In this document: positions 1-13,232 of the stretch, piece after piece
Layout of the letters: the number at the start of each line of letters is the position of its first letter
Numbering within the stretch: position 1 is the stretch's first letter
Assembly (NCBI RefSeq): GCF_002900365.1
Contig: NZ_CP025979.1
Span: 2,294,001-2,358,000, forward strand
Reading direction: 5' to 3'
Source of the DNA: Escherichia marmotae
GTDB taxonomy: Bacteria; Pseudomonadota; Gammaproteobacteria; Enterobacterales; Enterobacteriaceae
DNA length: 64,000 bases
Translations under genes and position numbers: made by a program
Notes under the pieces: model-generated
Database searches by the model: none
What the model was told of the DNA's origin: nothing
The model's input: the letters and a program-made list of their open reading frames with translations, nothing else

Positions 1-2673
<2,673 letters not shown>

Positions 2674-2858
2674 TCACAACCCGAAGATGTTTCTTTCGAA
2701 CCATCATCGTGTTGCGAAAATTTGAGAGACTCACGAATAATCTTTCGACTATTCAGTGTTTCAATTTTCAGCTTGATCCAGATTTTTAAAGAGCAAAACT
2801 TCGCAGTGAACCTTTGCAGGTACACTCTGAAGTATTTTTTATTTAATCACTACAGAGA

Positions 2859-2934
2859 TGGTGGAGCTATGCGGGATCGAACCGCAGACCTCCTGCGTGC
2901 AAAGCAGGCGCTCTCCCAGCTGAGCTATAGCCCC
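2859..2934 (-). tRNA. alaV: tRNA-Ala (anticodon TGC) in the 16S-23S spacer
   Basis: A 76-nt tRNA on the minus strand that begins GGGGCTATAGCTCAGC and ends with an encoded CCA. The anticodon loop CTTTGCA carries TGC, and the T-arm GGTTCGATCC is intact. It lies between 16S and 23S downstream of tRNA-Ile, the order found in rrnA-, rrnD- and rrnH-type operons. It is co-transcribed and cut from the rRNA precursor. Confidence 0.98.
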
Positions 2935-2976
2935 ATAACATGTAGTCAAAACCTCTTCAAATTTGCGGTGCAAATT

Positions 2977-3053
<77 letters not shown>

Positions 3054-3121
3054 GTAGAGGTTTTACTGCTCATTTTCATCAGACAATCTGTGTGAGCACT
3101 TCAAAGAACGCTTCTTTAAGG

Positions 3122-4663
<1,542 letters not shown>

Positions 4664-4990
4664 AAAAGTTTGATGCTCAAAGAATTAAACTTCGTAATGA
4701 ATTACGTGTTCACTCTTGAGACTTGGTATTCATTTAGCGTCTTGCGACGTTAAGAATCCGTATCTTCGAGTGCCCACACAGATTGTCTGATAAATTGTTA
4801 AAGAGCAGTTGCGACGCAGCTTTCAGCTCACTGTCGCGAGGTGGCGTATATTACGCTTTCCTCTTTCAGAGTCAACCCTGAATTTCAGGATTTTTTCTCT
4901 TCAACCGAACCGGCTGTTTGTGTGAAATGATTCACATCCGCCGTGTCGATGGAGGCGCATTATAGGGAGTCGTTTCAGGAAGACAAGCGG
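4664..4990 (-). promoter_or_regulatory. rRNA operon leader with boxA and promoters P2 and P1
   Basis: This gene-free stretch upstream of 16S holds the rrn control region, read on the minus strand. P1 has -35 TTGTCT (4981-4986), a 16-bp spacer and -10 TATAAT (4959-4964), followed by the GCGCC discriminator typical of stringently controlled, ppGpp/DksA-sensitive rRNA promoters. P2 has -35 TTGACT (4870-4875), a 16-bp spacer and -10 TAATAT (4848-4853). The antitermination boxA TGCTCTTTAACA is at 4796-4807. The AT-rich DNA upstream of the P1 -35 (from 4987) could act as an UP element and runs into the end of gmhB. Confidence 0.9.
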
Positions 4991-5029
4991 AAAAATGCAT
5001 TTTTATTTCAACCGCTCATCTTTTAATCG

Positions 5030-5602
5030 TTACGCCGATTTTTGCTGCTTTTTTATCGCTTGCGGCAGGTCTGCCAGGCTATTTAACACCCAATCCGCTG
5101 CATTTTCAGCTTCAGGGGTAACAGGTTTCCCCGTACGCACCAGCACTTTTGTTCCCACGTTCGCCGCAGCCGCTGCCTGCATATCTTCTAATTTATCGCC
5201 CACCATATAAGAAGCGGCCATATCAATATGCAAATAATCGCGTGCTGACAAAAGCATTCCTGGATGTGGTTTACGGCAATCGCAGACCTGGCGAAACTCT
5301 TCAACACTGCCCTGCGGATGATGCGGGCAATAATAGATGCCATCCAGATCGACATCACGGTCCGCCAGCGACCAGTCCATCCACTCGGTCAGCGTTTCAA
5401 ACTGCGCTTCAGTAAATTTGCCGCGCGCAATACCAGACTGGTTCGTTACCACCACCAGCGCAAAGCCCATTTTTTTAAGCTCACGCATGGCGTCAATGAC
5501 ACCGTCGATAAATTCAAAGTTATCGATCTCATGGACATAGCCGTGATCGACATTAATGGTGCCGTCACGGTCAAGAAAAATTGCGGGTACGCTCTTCGCC
5601 AC
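5030..5602 (-). CDS. gmhB: D,D-heptose 1,7-bisphosphate phosphatase
   Basis: Cytoplasmic HAD-family phosphatase that removes the C7 phosphate of D-glycero-beta-D-manno-heptose 1,7-bisphosphate, a step in making ADP-heptose for the LPS inner core. The protein has 190 residues. The HAD motif I DRDGT has the nucleophile Asp11 and acid/base Asp13. A zinc-binding set is visible at Cys92, His94, Cys107 and Cys109, and motif III/IV GDKLED lies near the C terminus. The length agrees with the family. It sits alone between the rRNA promoters and the divergent met operon, in the K-12 position. Confidence 0.96.
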   Translation of the reverse strand: MAKSVPAIFLDRDGTINVDHGYVHEIDNFEFIDGVIDAMRELKKMGFALVVVTNQSGIARGKFTEAQFETLTEWMDWSLADRDVDLDGIYYCPHHPQGSVEEFRQVCDCRKPHPGMLLSARDYLHIDMAASYMVGDKLEDMQAAAAANVGTKVLVRTGKPVTPEAENAADWVLNSLADLPQAIKKQQKSA

Positions 5603-5691
5603 CTTTTATAGCTCCTTAATAAGGCATGTGCCGCTAGTATCGCATGTTTCGACCTGCAAGAAAGTGCTCTTCGTATAAACCTGATTGATTT

Positions 5692-5723
5692 AGACGTCTG
5701 GATGCCTTAACATCCATTTCATT
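5692..5723 (+). promoter_or_regulatory. MetJ operator (met boxes) upstream of metN
   Basis: A perfect met box AGACGTCT at 5692-5699 is followed by adjoining 8-bp units that match more weakly (GGATGCCT, TAACATCC, ATTTCATT). MetJ with S-adenosylmethionine binds such tandem boxes cooperatively. The site is about 70-100 bp before the metN start, so the methionine importer should be repressed when methionine is plentiful. Confidence 0.8.
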
Positions 5724-5789
5724 GACGGCTTTGACCGTATCAGGCAGTCGAAATGCCACGACTAACTTAATGACGATAATAAATAATCA

Positions 5790-6821
5790 ATGATAAAACT
5801 TTCGAATATCACCAAAGTGTTCCACCAGGGCACCCGCACTATCCAGGCGTTAAACAACGTCAGTCTGCATGTGCCAGCCGGACAAATTTATGGCGTTATC
5901 GGTGCCTCTGGCGCGGGTAAGAGTACGCTTATCCGTTGTGTAAACCTGCTGGAGCGCCCAACCGAGGGTAGCGTTCTGGTCGATGGCCAGGAACTGACCA
6001 CGCTGTCAGAATCCGAGTTGACCAAAGCGCGCCGTCATATTGGCATGATTTTCCAGCACTTTAACCTGCTCTCTTCGCGTACTGTTTTTGGTAACGTGGC
6101 ACTGCCGCTGGAGCTGGACAACACGCCAAAAGAGGAGATCAAACGTCGCGTGACGGAATTACTGGCGCTGGTTGGTCTTGGCGACAAACATGATAGCTAC
6201 CCGTCGAATCTTTCCGGTGGGCAGAAACAGCGTGTGGCGATTGCTCGCGCATTAGCCAGCAATCCCAAAGTGTTGCTGTGCGATGAGGCCACCAGCGCAC
6301 TGGACCCGGCAACCACGCGTTCTATTCTCGAACTGCTGAAAGACATCAACCGCCGTCTGGGTTTGACGATTCTGTTAATCACCCACGAAATGGACGTTGT
6401 GAAGCGTATTTGTGATTGCGTGGCGGTTATCAGCAATGGTGAGTTGATCGAGCAAGACACAGTAAGTGAAGTGTTCTCGCATCCGAAAACGCCGCTGGCA
6501 CAGAAATTTATTCAGTCGACCCTGCATCTGGATATCCCGGAAGATTATCAGGAACGTCTGCAAGCGGAGCCGTTCACTGATTGTGTCCCCATGCTGCGCC
6601 TGGAGTTTACCGGTCAGTCAGTAGATGCCCCGTTGCTTTCTGAAACTGCACGTCGTTTCAACGTTAATAACAACATTATTAGCGCGCAGATGGATTACGC
6701 CGGAGGCGTTAAGTTCGGCATCATGCTGACCGAAATGCACGGTACACAACAAGATACGCAAGCCGCCATTGCCTGGCTGCAAGAACACCATGTAAAAGTA
6801 GAGGTACTGGGTTATGTCTGA
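5790..6821 (+). CDS. metN: Methionine ABC importer, ATP-binding subunit
   Basis: ATPase of the MetNIQ importer for D- and L-methionine, bound to the inner face of the cytoplasmic membrane. It has 343 residues. Walker A GASGAGKST is at 38-46, signature LSGGQ at 141-145, Walker B VLLCDE at 161-166, and the switch His is in LLITHE. The last 75 or so residues are the NIL domain, known to bind methionine and trans-inhibit the pump. The stop overlaps the metI start by 8 nt, pointing to coupled translation. It lies behind the MetJ boxes at 5692-5723. Confidence 0.98.
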   Translation: MIKLSNITKVFHQGTRTIQALNNVSLHVPAGQIYGVIGASGAGKSTLIRCVNLLERPTEGSVLVDGQELTTLSESELTKARRHIGMIFQHFNLLSSRTVFGNVALPLELDNTPKEEIKRRVTELLALVGLGDKHDSYPSNLSGGQKQRVAIARALASNPKVLLCDEATSALDPATTRSILELLKDINRRLGLTILLITHEMDVVKRICDCVAVISNGELIEQDTVSEVFSHPKTPLAQKFIQSTLHLDIPEDYQERLQAEPFTDCVPMLRLEFTGQSVDAPLLSETARRFNVNNNIISAQMDYAGGVKFGIMLTEMHGTQQDTQAAIAWLQEHHVKVEVLGYV

Positions 6822-7467
6822 GCCGATGATGTGGTTGCTGGTTCGTGGCGTATGGGAAACGCTGGCAATGACCTTCGTATCCGGTTTTTTCGGTTTTGTG
6901 ATTGGTCTGCCGGTTGGCGTCCTGCTTTATGTCACACGTCCGGGGCAAATTATTGCTAACGCGAAGTTGTATCGTACCGTATCTGCGATTGTGAACATTT
7001 TCCGTTCCATTCCGTTCATTATTTTACTGGTATGGATGATTCCGTTTACTCGCATTATTGTCGGCACATCGATTGGTTTGCAGGCGGCGATTGTTCCGCT
7101 GACAGTTGGCGCAGCACCGTTTATTGCCCGTATGGTCGAAAACGCCCTGCTGGAGATCCCAACCGGGTTGATTGAAGCCTCCCGCGCAATGGGTGCCACA
7201 CCGATGCAGATCGTGCGCAAAGTGCTGTTACCAGAGGCGTTGCCGGGTCTGGTAAATGCCGCAACTATCACCCTGATTACTCTGGTCGGTTATTCCGCGA
7301 TGGGTGGTGCAGTCGGAGCCGGTGGTTTGGGTCAGATTGGCTATCAATATGGTTACATCGGCTATAACGCAACGGTGATGAATACGGTGCTGGTATTGCT
7401 GGTCATTCTGGTTTATTTAATTCAGTTCGCAGGCGATCGCATCGTCCGGGCTGTCACTCGCAAGTAA
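6814..7467 (+). CDS. metI: Methionine ABC importer, permease subunit
   Basis: Inner-membrane permease of MetNIQ, 217 residues with about five hydrophobic segments. It carries the cytoplasmic EAA loop (EASRAMGATPMQ, roughly residues 129-140) that contacts the MetN ATPase. The functional transporter is a MetN2-MetI2 complex fed by the lipoprotein MetQ. The gene overlaps metN by 8 nt and lies 39 nt before metQ, so the three form one operon. Confidence 0.97.
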   Translation: MSEPMMWLLVRGVWETLAMTFVSGFFGFVIGLPVGVLLYVTRPGQIIANAKLYRTVSAIVNIFRSIPFIILLVWMIPFTRIIVGTSIGLQAAIVPLTVGAAPFIARMVENALLEIPTGLIEASRAMGATPMQIVRKVLLPEALPGLVNAATITLITLVGYSAMGGAVGAGGLGQIGYQYGYIGYNATVMNTVLVLLVILVYLIQFAGDRIVRAVTRK

Positions 7468-7506
7468 CGTTCAACACAACATAAATAATTGAAGAAGGAA
7501 TAAGGT

Positions 7507-8322
7507 ATGGCGTTCAAACTCAAAACCTTTGCGGCAGTGGGAGCCCTGATTGGATCACTGGCACTGGTAGGCTGCGGTCAGGATGAAAAAGATCCAAACC
7601 ACATTAAAGTCGGCGTGATTGTCGGTGCCGAACAGCAAGTTGCAGAAGTCGCGCAGAAAGTTGCGAAAGACAAATATGGCCTGGACGTTGAGCTGGTCAC
7701 CTTCAACGACTACGTGCTACCGAACGAAGCATTAAGCAAAGGCGATATCGACGCCAACGCCTTCCAGCACAAACCGTACCTCGATCAGCAACTGAAGGAT
7801 CGTGGCTACAAACTGGTTGCAGTAGGCAATACTTTTGTTTATCCGATTGCCGGTTATTCCAAGAAAATCAAATCACTGGATGAACTACCCAATGAAGCAC
7901 AGGTTGCCGTACCGAATGATCCGACTAACCTCGGCCGTTCACTGCTGCTGCTGCAAAAAGTGGGGTTGATCAAGCTGAAAGATGGCGTAGGTCTGCTGCC
8001 GACCGTGCTTGATGTGGTTGAGAATCCTAAAAATCTGAAAATTGTTGAGCTGGAAGCACCGCAATTGCCACGTTCCCTGGACGATGCACAGATTGCTCTG
8101 GCGGTTATCAACACCACCTATGCCAGCCAGATTGGCCTGACTCCGGCGAAAGACGGTATCTTCGTGGAAGACAAAGAATCTCCTTACGTAAACCTGATCG
8201 TGACCCGTGAAGATAACAAAGACGCGGAAAACGTGAAGAAATTCGTCCAGGCTTATCAGTCTGATGAAGTTTATGAAGCGGCAAATAAAGTGTTTAACGG
8301 CGGTGCGGTTAAAGGCTGGTAA
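7507..8322 (+). CDS. metQ: D-methionine-binding lipoprotein of the MetNIQ importer
   Basis: Periplasmic substrate-binding protein of the NlpA/MetQ family, 271 residues. The signal peptide ends in lipobox LVGC with lipidated Cys23, so the protein is membrane-anchored. The mature part has the two-lobed fold of the family (KVGVIVGAEQQ start, NDYVLPNEAL region). The ATG at 7507 follows an AGAAGGAA Shine-Dalgarno sequence. It is the last gene of metNIQ and is followed by a clear intrinsic terminator. Confidence 0.97.
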   Translation: MAFKLKTFAAVGALIGSLALVGCGQDEKDPNHIKVGVIVGAEQQVAEVAQKVAKDKYGLDVELVTFNDYVLPNEALSKGDIDANAFQHKPYLDQQLKDRGYKLVAVGNTFVYPIAGYSKKIKSLDELPNEAQVAVPNDPTNLGRSLLLLQKVGLIKLKDGVGLLPTVLDVVENPKNLKIVELEAPQLPRSLDDAQIALAVINTTYASQIGLTPAKDGIFVEDKESPYVNLIVTREDNKDAENVKKFVQAYQSDEVYEAANKVFNGGAVKGW

Positions 8323-8359
8323 TTTTTAGGCTGTTTCCACAATTTGTAATATCATTCAG

Positions 8360-8389
8360 GACGGGCGCTTGCCCGTCTTGTCATTTTTA
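8360..8389 (+). terminator. Intrinsic terminator after metQ
   Basis: A GC-rich stem GACGGGC / GCCCGTC with a GCTT loop (8360-8377) is followed by a T-rich run. It lies 38 nt behind the metQ stop and closes the metNIQ unit before rcsF. Confidence 0.85.
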
Positions 8390-8439
8390 CAAGCGCCTGA
8401 TTCAATATTGACGTTTTGATCATACATTGAGGAAATACT

Positions 8440-8844
8440 ATGCGTGCTTTACCGATCTGTTTATTAGCACTCATGCTAAGCGGCTGTTCTATGTTAAGCA
8501 GATCCCCTGTCGAATCCGTTCAAAGCACTGCACCCCAGCCGAAAGCGGAGCCTGCAAAACCGAAAGCGCCGCGCGCCACGCCGGTCCGAATTTATACCAA
8601 TGCTGAAGAATTAGTCGGCAAACCGTTCCGCGATCTCGGTGAAGTCAGTGGCGACTCTTGCCAGGCCTCTAATCAGGATTCTCCACCGAGCATCCCAACC
8701 GCACGTAAGCGGATGCAAATCAATGCCTCCAAAATGAAAGCCAATGCGGTATTACTGCATAGCTGTGAAGTCACCAGCGGTACGCCAGGCTGCTATCGTC
8801 AGGCTGTGTGCATCGGTTCAGCGCTTAACATTACGGCGAAATGA
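8440..8844 (+). CDS. rcsF: Outer-membrane lipoprotein, sensor for the Rcs phosphorelay
   Basis: Envelope-stress sensor lipoprotein of 134 residues. Lipobox LSGC puts the acylated Cys at 16. A Pro/Lys/Ala-rich linker (about 29-48) matches the stretch known to thread through BamA-OMP complexes. Cys74, Cys109, Cys118 and Cys124 of the folded domain are all present and form the two non-consecutive disulfides known for RcsF. When LPS or OMP assembly is disturbed, RcsF relieves IgaA inhibition and turns on RcsCDB. The stop overlaps the next gene by 4 nt. BamA, its partner, is also encoded in this window. Confidence 0.97.
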   Translation: MRALPICLLALMLSGCSMLSRSPVESVQSTAPQPKAEPAKPKAPRATPVRIYTNAEELVGKPFRDLGEVSGDSCQASNQDSPPSIPTARKRMQINASKMKANAVLLHSCEVTSGTPGCYRQAVCIGSALNITAK

Positions 8845-9548
8845 GCAGTTTCCAGTTTGATCAAATAGGTGTTATTCGCTCACCCTATAAAGAAAAATTC
8901 GCCGTTCCGCGCCAGCCTGGGCTGGTAAAAAGCGCCAACGGAGAACTGCACCTTATTGCTCCTTACAACCAGGCCGATGCCGTACGCGGCCTGGAAGCGT
9001 TCAGCCATTTATGGATCCTTTTCGTCTTTCATCAAACGATGGAAGGTGGCTGGCGCCCGACTGTGCGTCCGCCTCGTCTCGGCGGTAACGCCAGAATGGG
9101 CGTTTTCGCCACGCGTTCTACTTTTCGCCCTAACCCGATTGGGATGTCACTGGTAGAGCTGAAAGAGGTTGTTTGCCATAAAGATAACGTGATTCTGAAG
9201 CTCGGCGGTCTGGATCTGGTCGATGGTACGCCGGTGGTGGATATAAAACCTTACCTCCCCTTTGCCGAATCGCTTCCCGATGCCAGCGCCAGCTATGCGC
9301 AAAGCGCGCCAGCAGCAGAGATGGCGGTGAGATTTACCGCAGACGTCGAAAAGCAACTTTTGACGCTGGAGAAGCGTTATCCGCAGTTAACGCTGTTTAT
9401 CCGCGAAGTACTGGCGCAGGACCCGCGCCCGGCCTATCGTAAAGGTGAAGACACGGGTAAAACCTATGCCGTCTGGCTGCATGATTTTAACGTCCGCTGG
9501 CGAGTCACCGAGACTGGTTTTGAAGTCTTTGCGCTGGAAGCGCGTTAA
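8841..9548 (+). CDS. trmO: tRNA (adenine-N6)-methyltransferase making m6t6A37
   Basis: TrmO (formerly YaeB/TsaA), 235 residues, methylates N6 of t6A at position 37 of tRNA-Thr(GGU), using S-adenosylmethionine. The N-terminal beta-barrel domain shows the family motifs PRQPG and TRSTFRPNPIG (near residues 24-28 and 92-102), typical of this class VIII methyltransferase family. Its ATG overlaps the rcsF stop (ATGA), so it is probably translated from the rcsF message, although the functions are unrelated. Confidence 0.95.
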   Translation: MSSFQFDQIGVIRSPYKEKFAVPRQPGLVKSANGELHLIAPYNQADAVRGLEAFSHLWILFVFHQTMEGGWRPTVRPPRLGGNARMGVFATRSTFRPNPIGMSLVELKEVVCHKDNVILKLGGLDLVDGTPVVDIKPYLPFAESLPDASASYAQSAPAAEMAVRFTADVEKQLLTLEKRYPQLTLFIREVLAQDPRPAYRKGEDTGKTYAVWLHDFNVRWRVTETGFEVFALEAR

Positions 9549-9657
9549 ATTCACGCCCTTCTCTTTTGACATTTCTTCTGCACTGGTAAACTAAATCACT
9601 TTTTTGTCCCAGGCTCGCCTTGAGCCTGTTCTACCTTCCAACTGGAACCGTAACAAC

Positions 9658-11376
9658 ATGCGTACTAGCCAATACCTGCTCTCCACTCTCAAGGAGACAC
9701 CTGCCGACGCCGAGGTGATCAGCCATCAACTGATGCTACGCGCCGGGATGATCCGCAAGCTGGCCTCCGGGTTATATACCTGGCTGCCGACCGGCGTGCG
9801 CGTTCTGAAAAAAGTCGAAAACATCGTGCGTGAAGAGATGAACAACGCCGGTGCGATCGAGGTGTCGATGCCAGTGGTTCAGCCAGCCGATCTGTGGCAA
9901 GAGAGTGGTCGTTGGGAACAGTACGGTCCGGAACTGCTGCGTTTTGTTGACCGTGGCGAGCGTCCGTTCGTACTCGGCCCAACTCATGAAGAAGTTATTA
10001 CCGACCTGATTCGTAATGAGCTGAGTTCTTACAAACAGTTACCGCTGAACTTCTATCAGATCCAGACCAAGTTCCGTGATGAAGTTCGTCCACGTTTCGG
10101 CGTCATGCGTTCCCGCGAATTCCTGATGAAAGATGCTTACTCTTTCCACACTTCTCAGGAATCCTTGCAGGAAACCTACGATGCAATGTATGCGGCCTAC
10201 AGCAAAATCTTCAGTCGTATGGGGCTGGATTTCCGCGCCGTACAGGCCGACACCGGTTCTATCGGCGGCAGCGCCTCTCACGAATTCCAGGTGCTGGCAC
10301 AGAGCGGTGAAGATGATGTGGTCTTCTCCGACACCTCTGACTACGCAGCTAACATTGAACTGGCAGAAGCTATCGCGCCGAAAGAACCGCGCGCTGCTGC
10401 AACTCAGGAAATGACGCTGGTTGATACACCGAACGCGAAAACCATCGCTGAACTGGTTGAACAGTTCAATCTGCCGATTGAAAAAACCGTTAAAACACTG
10501 CTGGTTAAAGCCGTTGAAGGCAGCAGCTTCCCGCTGGTTGCGCTGCTGGTGCGCGGTGACCACGAACTGAACGAAGTAAAAGCGGAGAAACTGCCGCAGG
10601 TTGCCAGCCCGCTGACTTTCGCAACCGAAGAAGAAATTCGTGCCGTCGTTAAAGCAGGCCCGGGTTCACTGGGTCCGGTAAACATGCCGATTCCGGTTGT
10701 AATTGACCGTACCGTTGCGGCGATGAGTGATTTTGCTGCCGGTGCTAACATCGACGGTAAACACTACTTTGGTATCAACTGGGATCGCGATGTCGCAACC
10801 CCGGAAGTTGCTGACATCCGTAACGTAGTGGCTGGCGATCCAAGCCCGGATGGTCAGGGTACGCTGCTGATCAAACGCGGTATCGAAGTCGGTCACATCT
10901 TCCAGTTGGGTACTAAGTATTCTGAAGCTCTGAAAGCCTCCGTACAGGGCGAAGATGGCCGCAACCAGATCCTGACTATGGGTTGCTACGGTATTGGGGT
11001 TACGCGTGTAGTGGCTGCGGCGATTGAGCAAAACTACGACGAGCGCGGCATCGTATGGCCTGACGCGATCGCACCGTTCCAGGTAGCTATTCTGCCGATG
11101 AACATGCACAAATCCTTCCGCGTACAAGAACTGGCCGAGAAACTTTACAGCGAACTGCGTGCGCAGGGAATCGAAGTCCTGCTGGATGACCGTAAAGAAC
11201 GTCCGGGCGTGATGTTTGCCGATATGGAACTGATCGGTATTCCACACACTATCGTGCTGGGCGACCGTAACCTCGACAACGACGATATCGAATACAAATA
11301 CCGTCGTAACGGCGAGAAGCAATTAATTAAGACCGGTGACATCGTCGATTATCTGGTGAAACAGATTAAAGGCTGA
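9658..11376 (+). CDS. proS: Prolyl-tRNA synthetase
   Basis: Class II aminoacyl-tRNA synthetase of 572 residues that charges tRNA-Pro. Motif 1 lies around VSMPVVQPADLW, motif 2 around FRDEVRPRFGVMRSREF and motif 3 near the GCYGIGVTR segment. Between motifs 2 and 3 sits the inserted editing (INS) domain that deacylates Ala-tRNA-Pro. An upstream TTG at 9604 would add 18 residues that look untranslated, so the ATG at 9658 (MRTSQYLL) is chosen, as in K-12. A strong terminator follows. Confidence 0.97.
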   Translation: MRTSQYLLSTLKETPADAEVISHQLMLRAGMIRKLASGLYTWLPTGVRVLKKVENIVREEMNNAGAIEVSMPVVQPADLWQESGRWEQYGPELLRFVDRGERPFVLGPTHEEVITDLIRNELSSYKQLPLNFYQIQTKFRDEVRPRFGVMRSREFLMKDAYSFHTSQESLQETYDAMYAAYSKIFSRMGLDFRAVQADTGSIGGSASHEFQVLAQSGEDDVVFSDTSDYAANIELAEAIAPKEPRAAATQEMTLVDTPNAKTIAELVEQFNLPIEKTVKTLLVKAVEGSSFPLVALLVRGDHELNEVKAEKLPQVASPLTFATEEEIRAVVKAGPGSLGPVNMPIPVVIDRTVAAMSDFAAGANIDGKHYFGINWDRDVATPEVADIRNVVAGDPSPDGQGTLLIKRGIEVGHIFQLGTKYSEALKASVQGEDGRNQILTMGCYGIGVTRVVAAAIEQNYDERGIVWPDAIAPFQVAILPMNMHKSFRVQELAEKLYSELRAQGIEVLLDDRKERPGVMFADMELIGIPHTIVLGDRNLDNDDIEYKYRRNGEKQLIKTGDIVDYLVKQIKG

Positions 11377-11382
11377 TGCCAG

Positions 11383-11412
11383 AAAGGGTCCTGAATTTCA
11401 GGACCCTTTTTT
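11383..11412 (+). terminator. Intrinsic terminator after proS
   Basis: A perfect stem AAAGGGTCCTGAA / TTCAGGACCCTTTT is followed by T residues, 6 nt behind the proS stop. Confidence 0.92.
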
Positions 11413-11428
11413 ACATGGATTGTATAAA

Positions 11429-12253
11429 ATGAATAAACCAAAGGCGTACTGTCGTCTGCTTCTCCCTTGCTTTCTTTTACTTTCGGCCTGTACCGTTGAT
11501 ATTAGTCAGCCAGACTCATCAGCCACAGCGGTAGATGCCGAGGCGAAAACATGGGCAGTCAAATTCCAGCATCAAAGCTCTTTTACCGAACAATCAATAA
11601 CTGAAATAACTGAATCTGACCTCAAGCCCGGCGATTTGCTGTTCTCCTCAAGCCTTGGGGTAACCTCATTCGGTATCCGCGTCTTCAGCACTTCCTCGGT
11701 GAGTCACGTTGCCATCTATTTAGGTGATAATAACGTCGCAGAAGCGACAGGCGCTGGCGTCCAGATTGTTTCCCTGAAAAAAGCCATGAAGCATAGTGAT
11801 AAGCTTTTCGTCTTACGAGCCCCGGATCTTACCCCGCAACAAGCCACAGATATCACCGCGTTCGCCAACAAAATCAAAGATAGCGGGTATAACTATCGCG
11901 GCATTGTCGAATTTATTCCGTTTATGGTGACCCGCCAGATGTGCTCACTGAATCCTTTTTCCGCAGATTTCCGCCAACAGTGCGTCAGCGGCCTGGCGAA
12001 AGCGCAGTTAAGCAGTGTTGGCGAGGGGGACAAAAAATCGTGGTTTTGTTCGGAATTTGTCACGGATGCATTTGCCAAAGCCGGGCATCCGCTTACGCTG
12101 GCGCAGTCAGGTTGGATTAGTCCTGCCGATCTGATGCATATGCGTGCTGGCGATGTCTCTGCGTTTAGGCCAGAAGCACAGTTACAGTATGTTGGGCATC
12201 TGAAACCAGGGATTTATATCAAAACGGGTCGCTTCGTTGGACTGACCCGGTGA
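11429..12253 (+). CDS. yaeF: NlpC/P60-related (YiiX/YebB-type) lipoprotein
   Basis: Predicted lipoprotein of 274 residues with lipobox LLSAC (Cys21). It resembles the permuted NlpC/P60 cysteine hydrolase group: KPGDLLFSSS, then SHVAIYLGD with a candidate catalytic His, then the late SWFCSEFVTDAF segment with a candidate catalytic Cys. This order fits a permuted papain-like fold acting on an acyl or peptide bond in the envelope. The substrate is not known. The start is the ATG at 11429, because the TTG at 11420 adds only three residues. It stands alone behind the proS terminator. Confidence 0.85.
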   Translation: MNKPKAYCRLLLPCFLLLSACTVDISQPDSSATAVDAEAKTWAVKFQHQSSFTEQSITEITESDLKPGDLLFSSSLGVTSFGIRVFSTSSVSHVAIYLGDNNVAEATGAGVQIVSLKKAMKHSDKLFVLRAPDLTPQQATDITAFANKIKDSGYNYRGIVEFIPFMVTRQMCSLNPFSADFRQQCVSGLAKAQLSSVGEGDKKSWFCSEFVTDAFAKAGHPLTLAQSGWISPADLMHMRAGDVSAFRPEAQLQYVGHLKPGIYIKTGRFVGLTR

Positions 12254-12327
12254 TAAAAGCCAGTCTCAGAGTGTTTATGCCGGATGTGGATTAAACGTTT
12301 GATCACTCCTAAGGAATGGGGGTGTTT

Positions 12328-12478
12328 TGTAGGCATGATAAGACGCGCCAGCGTCGCATCAGGCGTTGTGCACAGAATGCCGGATGCGGTGTGAACATCT
12401 TATTCGACCTACAAAATCGTGCTAATTCAAAACATTGCAATCTACTCTGTAGGCCTGATAAGCGTAGCGCATCAGGCA
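12328..12478 (+). repeat. REP/BIME cluster between yaeF and nlpE
   Basis: Three REP-type palindromic units lie at 12328-12364, 12380-12414 and 12448-12478. They show the familiar cores GCCGGATGCGG and CCTGATAAGCGTAGCGCATCAGG in alternating orientation. They fill the convergent yaeF/nlpE intergenic space and probably stabilise or terminate both messages. No gene is seen here. Confidence 0.85.
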
Positions 12479-12508
12479 ATTTTGCGTTTGTTTCTGCCAC
12501 AAGCAGGT

Positions 12509-13219
12509 TTACTGCCCCAAACTACTGCAATCCTGGTTCGGGAAAAATTTACCAGCCGTATCGGGCGCTAATACCTTAGTCGGTGCCCCGATATCCGGAT
12601 TAGCCTCAAGCGTAAAGTGACCTTCTACTGACAGCAGCACCGTTTTTTCACTGCTGCCGCGAGCAGCCAGATAGCCTCGTTCCAGCTCTGCGTTATTTGC
12701 CACCGCGAATCGTTTTCCGGTCGCACAATCAGTAAAAGTTGCTGCGTCAGCCATATAAAAATACATGCCACGCATGGTCATCGGCGTCATGGGCAAGCTG
12801 GATTTTGCCGGTTCCAGTGTGTAGTTGAACTGCGATTCAATCGGATTACCTTCACGATCGAGCATCTCCAGCGCATCACCTTTTGCCCGATAATATGACT
12901 TTTCGCCTTTAGTATCGGTTAATACAAGTTTGTCTGCGGTTCTCGCCCATGTACCGTAGGAAGCAAAAGATGAAGGCTCTTCACGAGCGCCCAGATAGCG
13001 CTCATTCATTACCCAGGTTCCATCTTTTTCGAGAAACAAAGAGGTTTCGATCCCTTCACAATCAGCACACGGCAGCACACCACGCCAGCTTTGCGGCATC
13101 GGTTTCAGCTCGGCGGCCTGCGCTGGGGAAAGCATATCTACTTCGGCCCGATTATTACATCCCATTAGAGTAAAGAGACTGATTACAGTCATCGCTGCTA
13201 CTATCGCTTTTCTCACCAT
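12509..13219 (-). CDS. nlpE: Outer-membrane lipoprotein that activates the Cpx response
   Basis: NlpE (CutF), 236 residues, senses surface contact and lipoprotein-trafficking or redox faults and activates the CpxA kinase. Lipobox LMGC gives acylated Cys21. The N-terminal domain has the CxxC pair (PCADC), and the C-terminal OB-fold domain has the second Cys pair (DCATGK and QDCSSLGQ). The ATG at 13219 fits the signal peptide, and the upstream in-frame ATG at 13261 would spoil it. Compared with the K-12 protein as I recall it, the signal peptide (VRKAIVAAMTVIS) is unusually diverged, while the mature part is well kept. Confidence 0.95.
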   Translation of the reverse strand: MVRKAIVAAMTVISLFTLMGCNNRAEVDMLSPAQAAELKPMPQSWRGVLPCADCEGIETSLFLEKDGTWVMNERYLGAREEPSSFASYGTWARTADKLVLTDTKGEKSYYRAKGDALEMLDREGNPIESQFNYTLEPAKSSLPMTPMTMRGMYFYMADAATFTDCATGKRFAVANNAELERGYLAARGSSEKTVLLSVEGHFTLEANPDIGAPTKVLAPDTAGKFFPNQDCSSLGQ

Positions 13220-13232
13220 CAATTCCTTCTTT

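Noticed and set aside
12328..12478. Repeats between yaeF and nlpE as a possible CRISPR array
   Set aside because: The units are palindromic REPs in alternating orientation with irregular spacing; there are no uniform spacers or cas genes.
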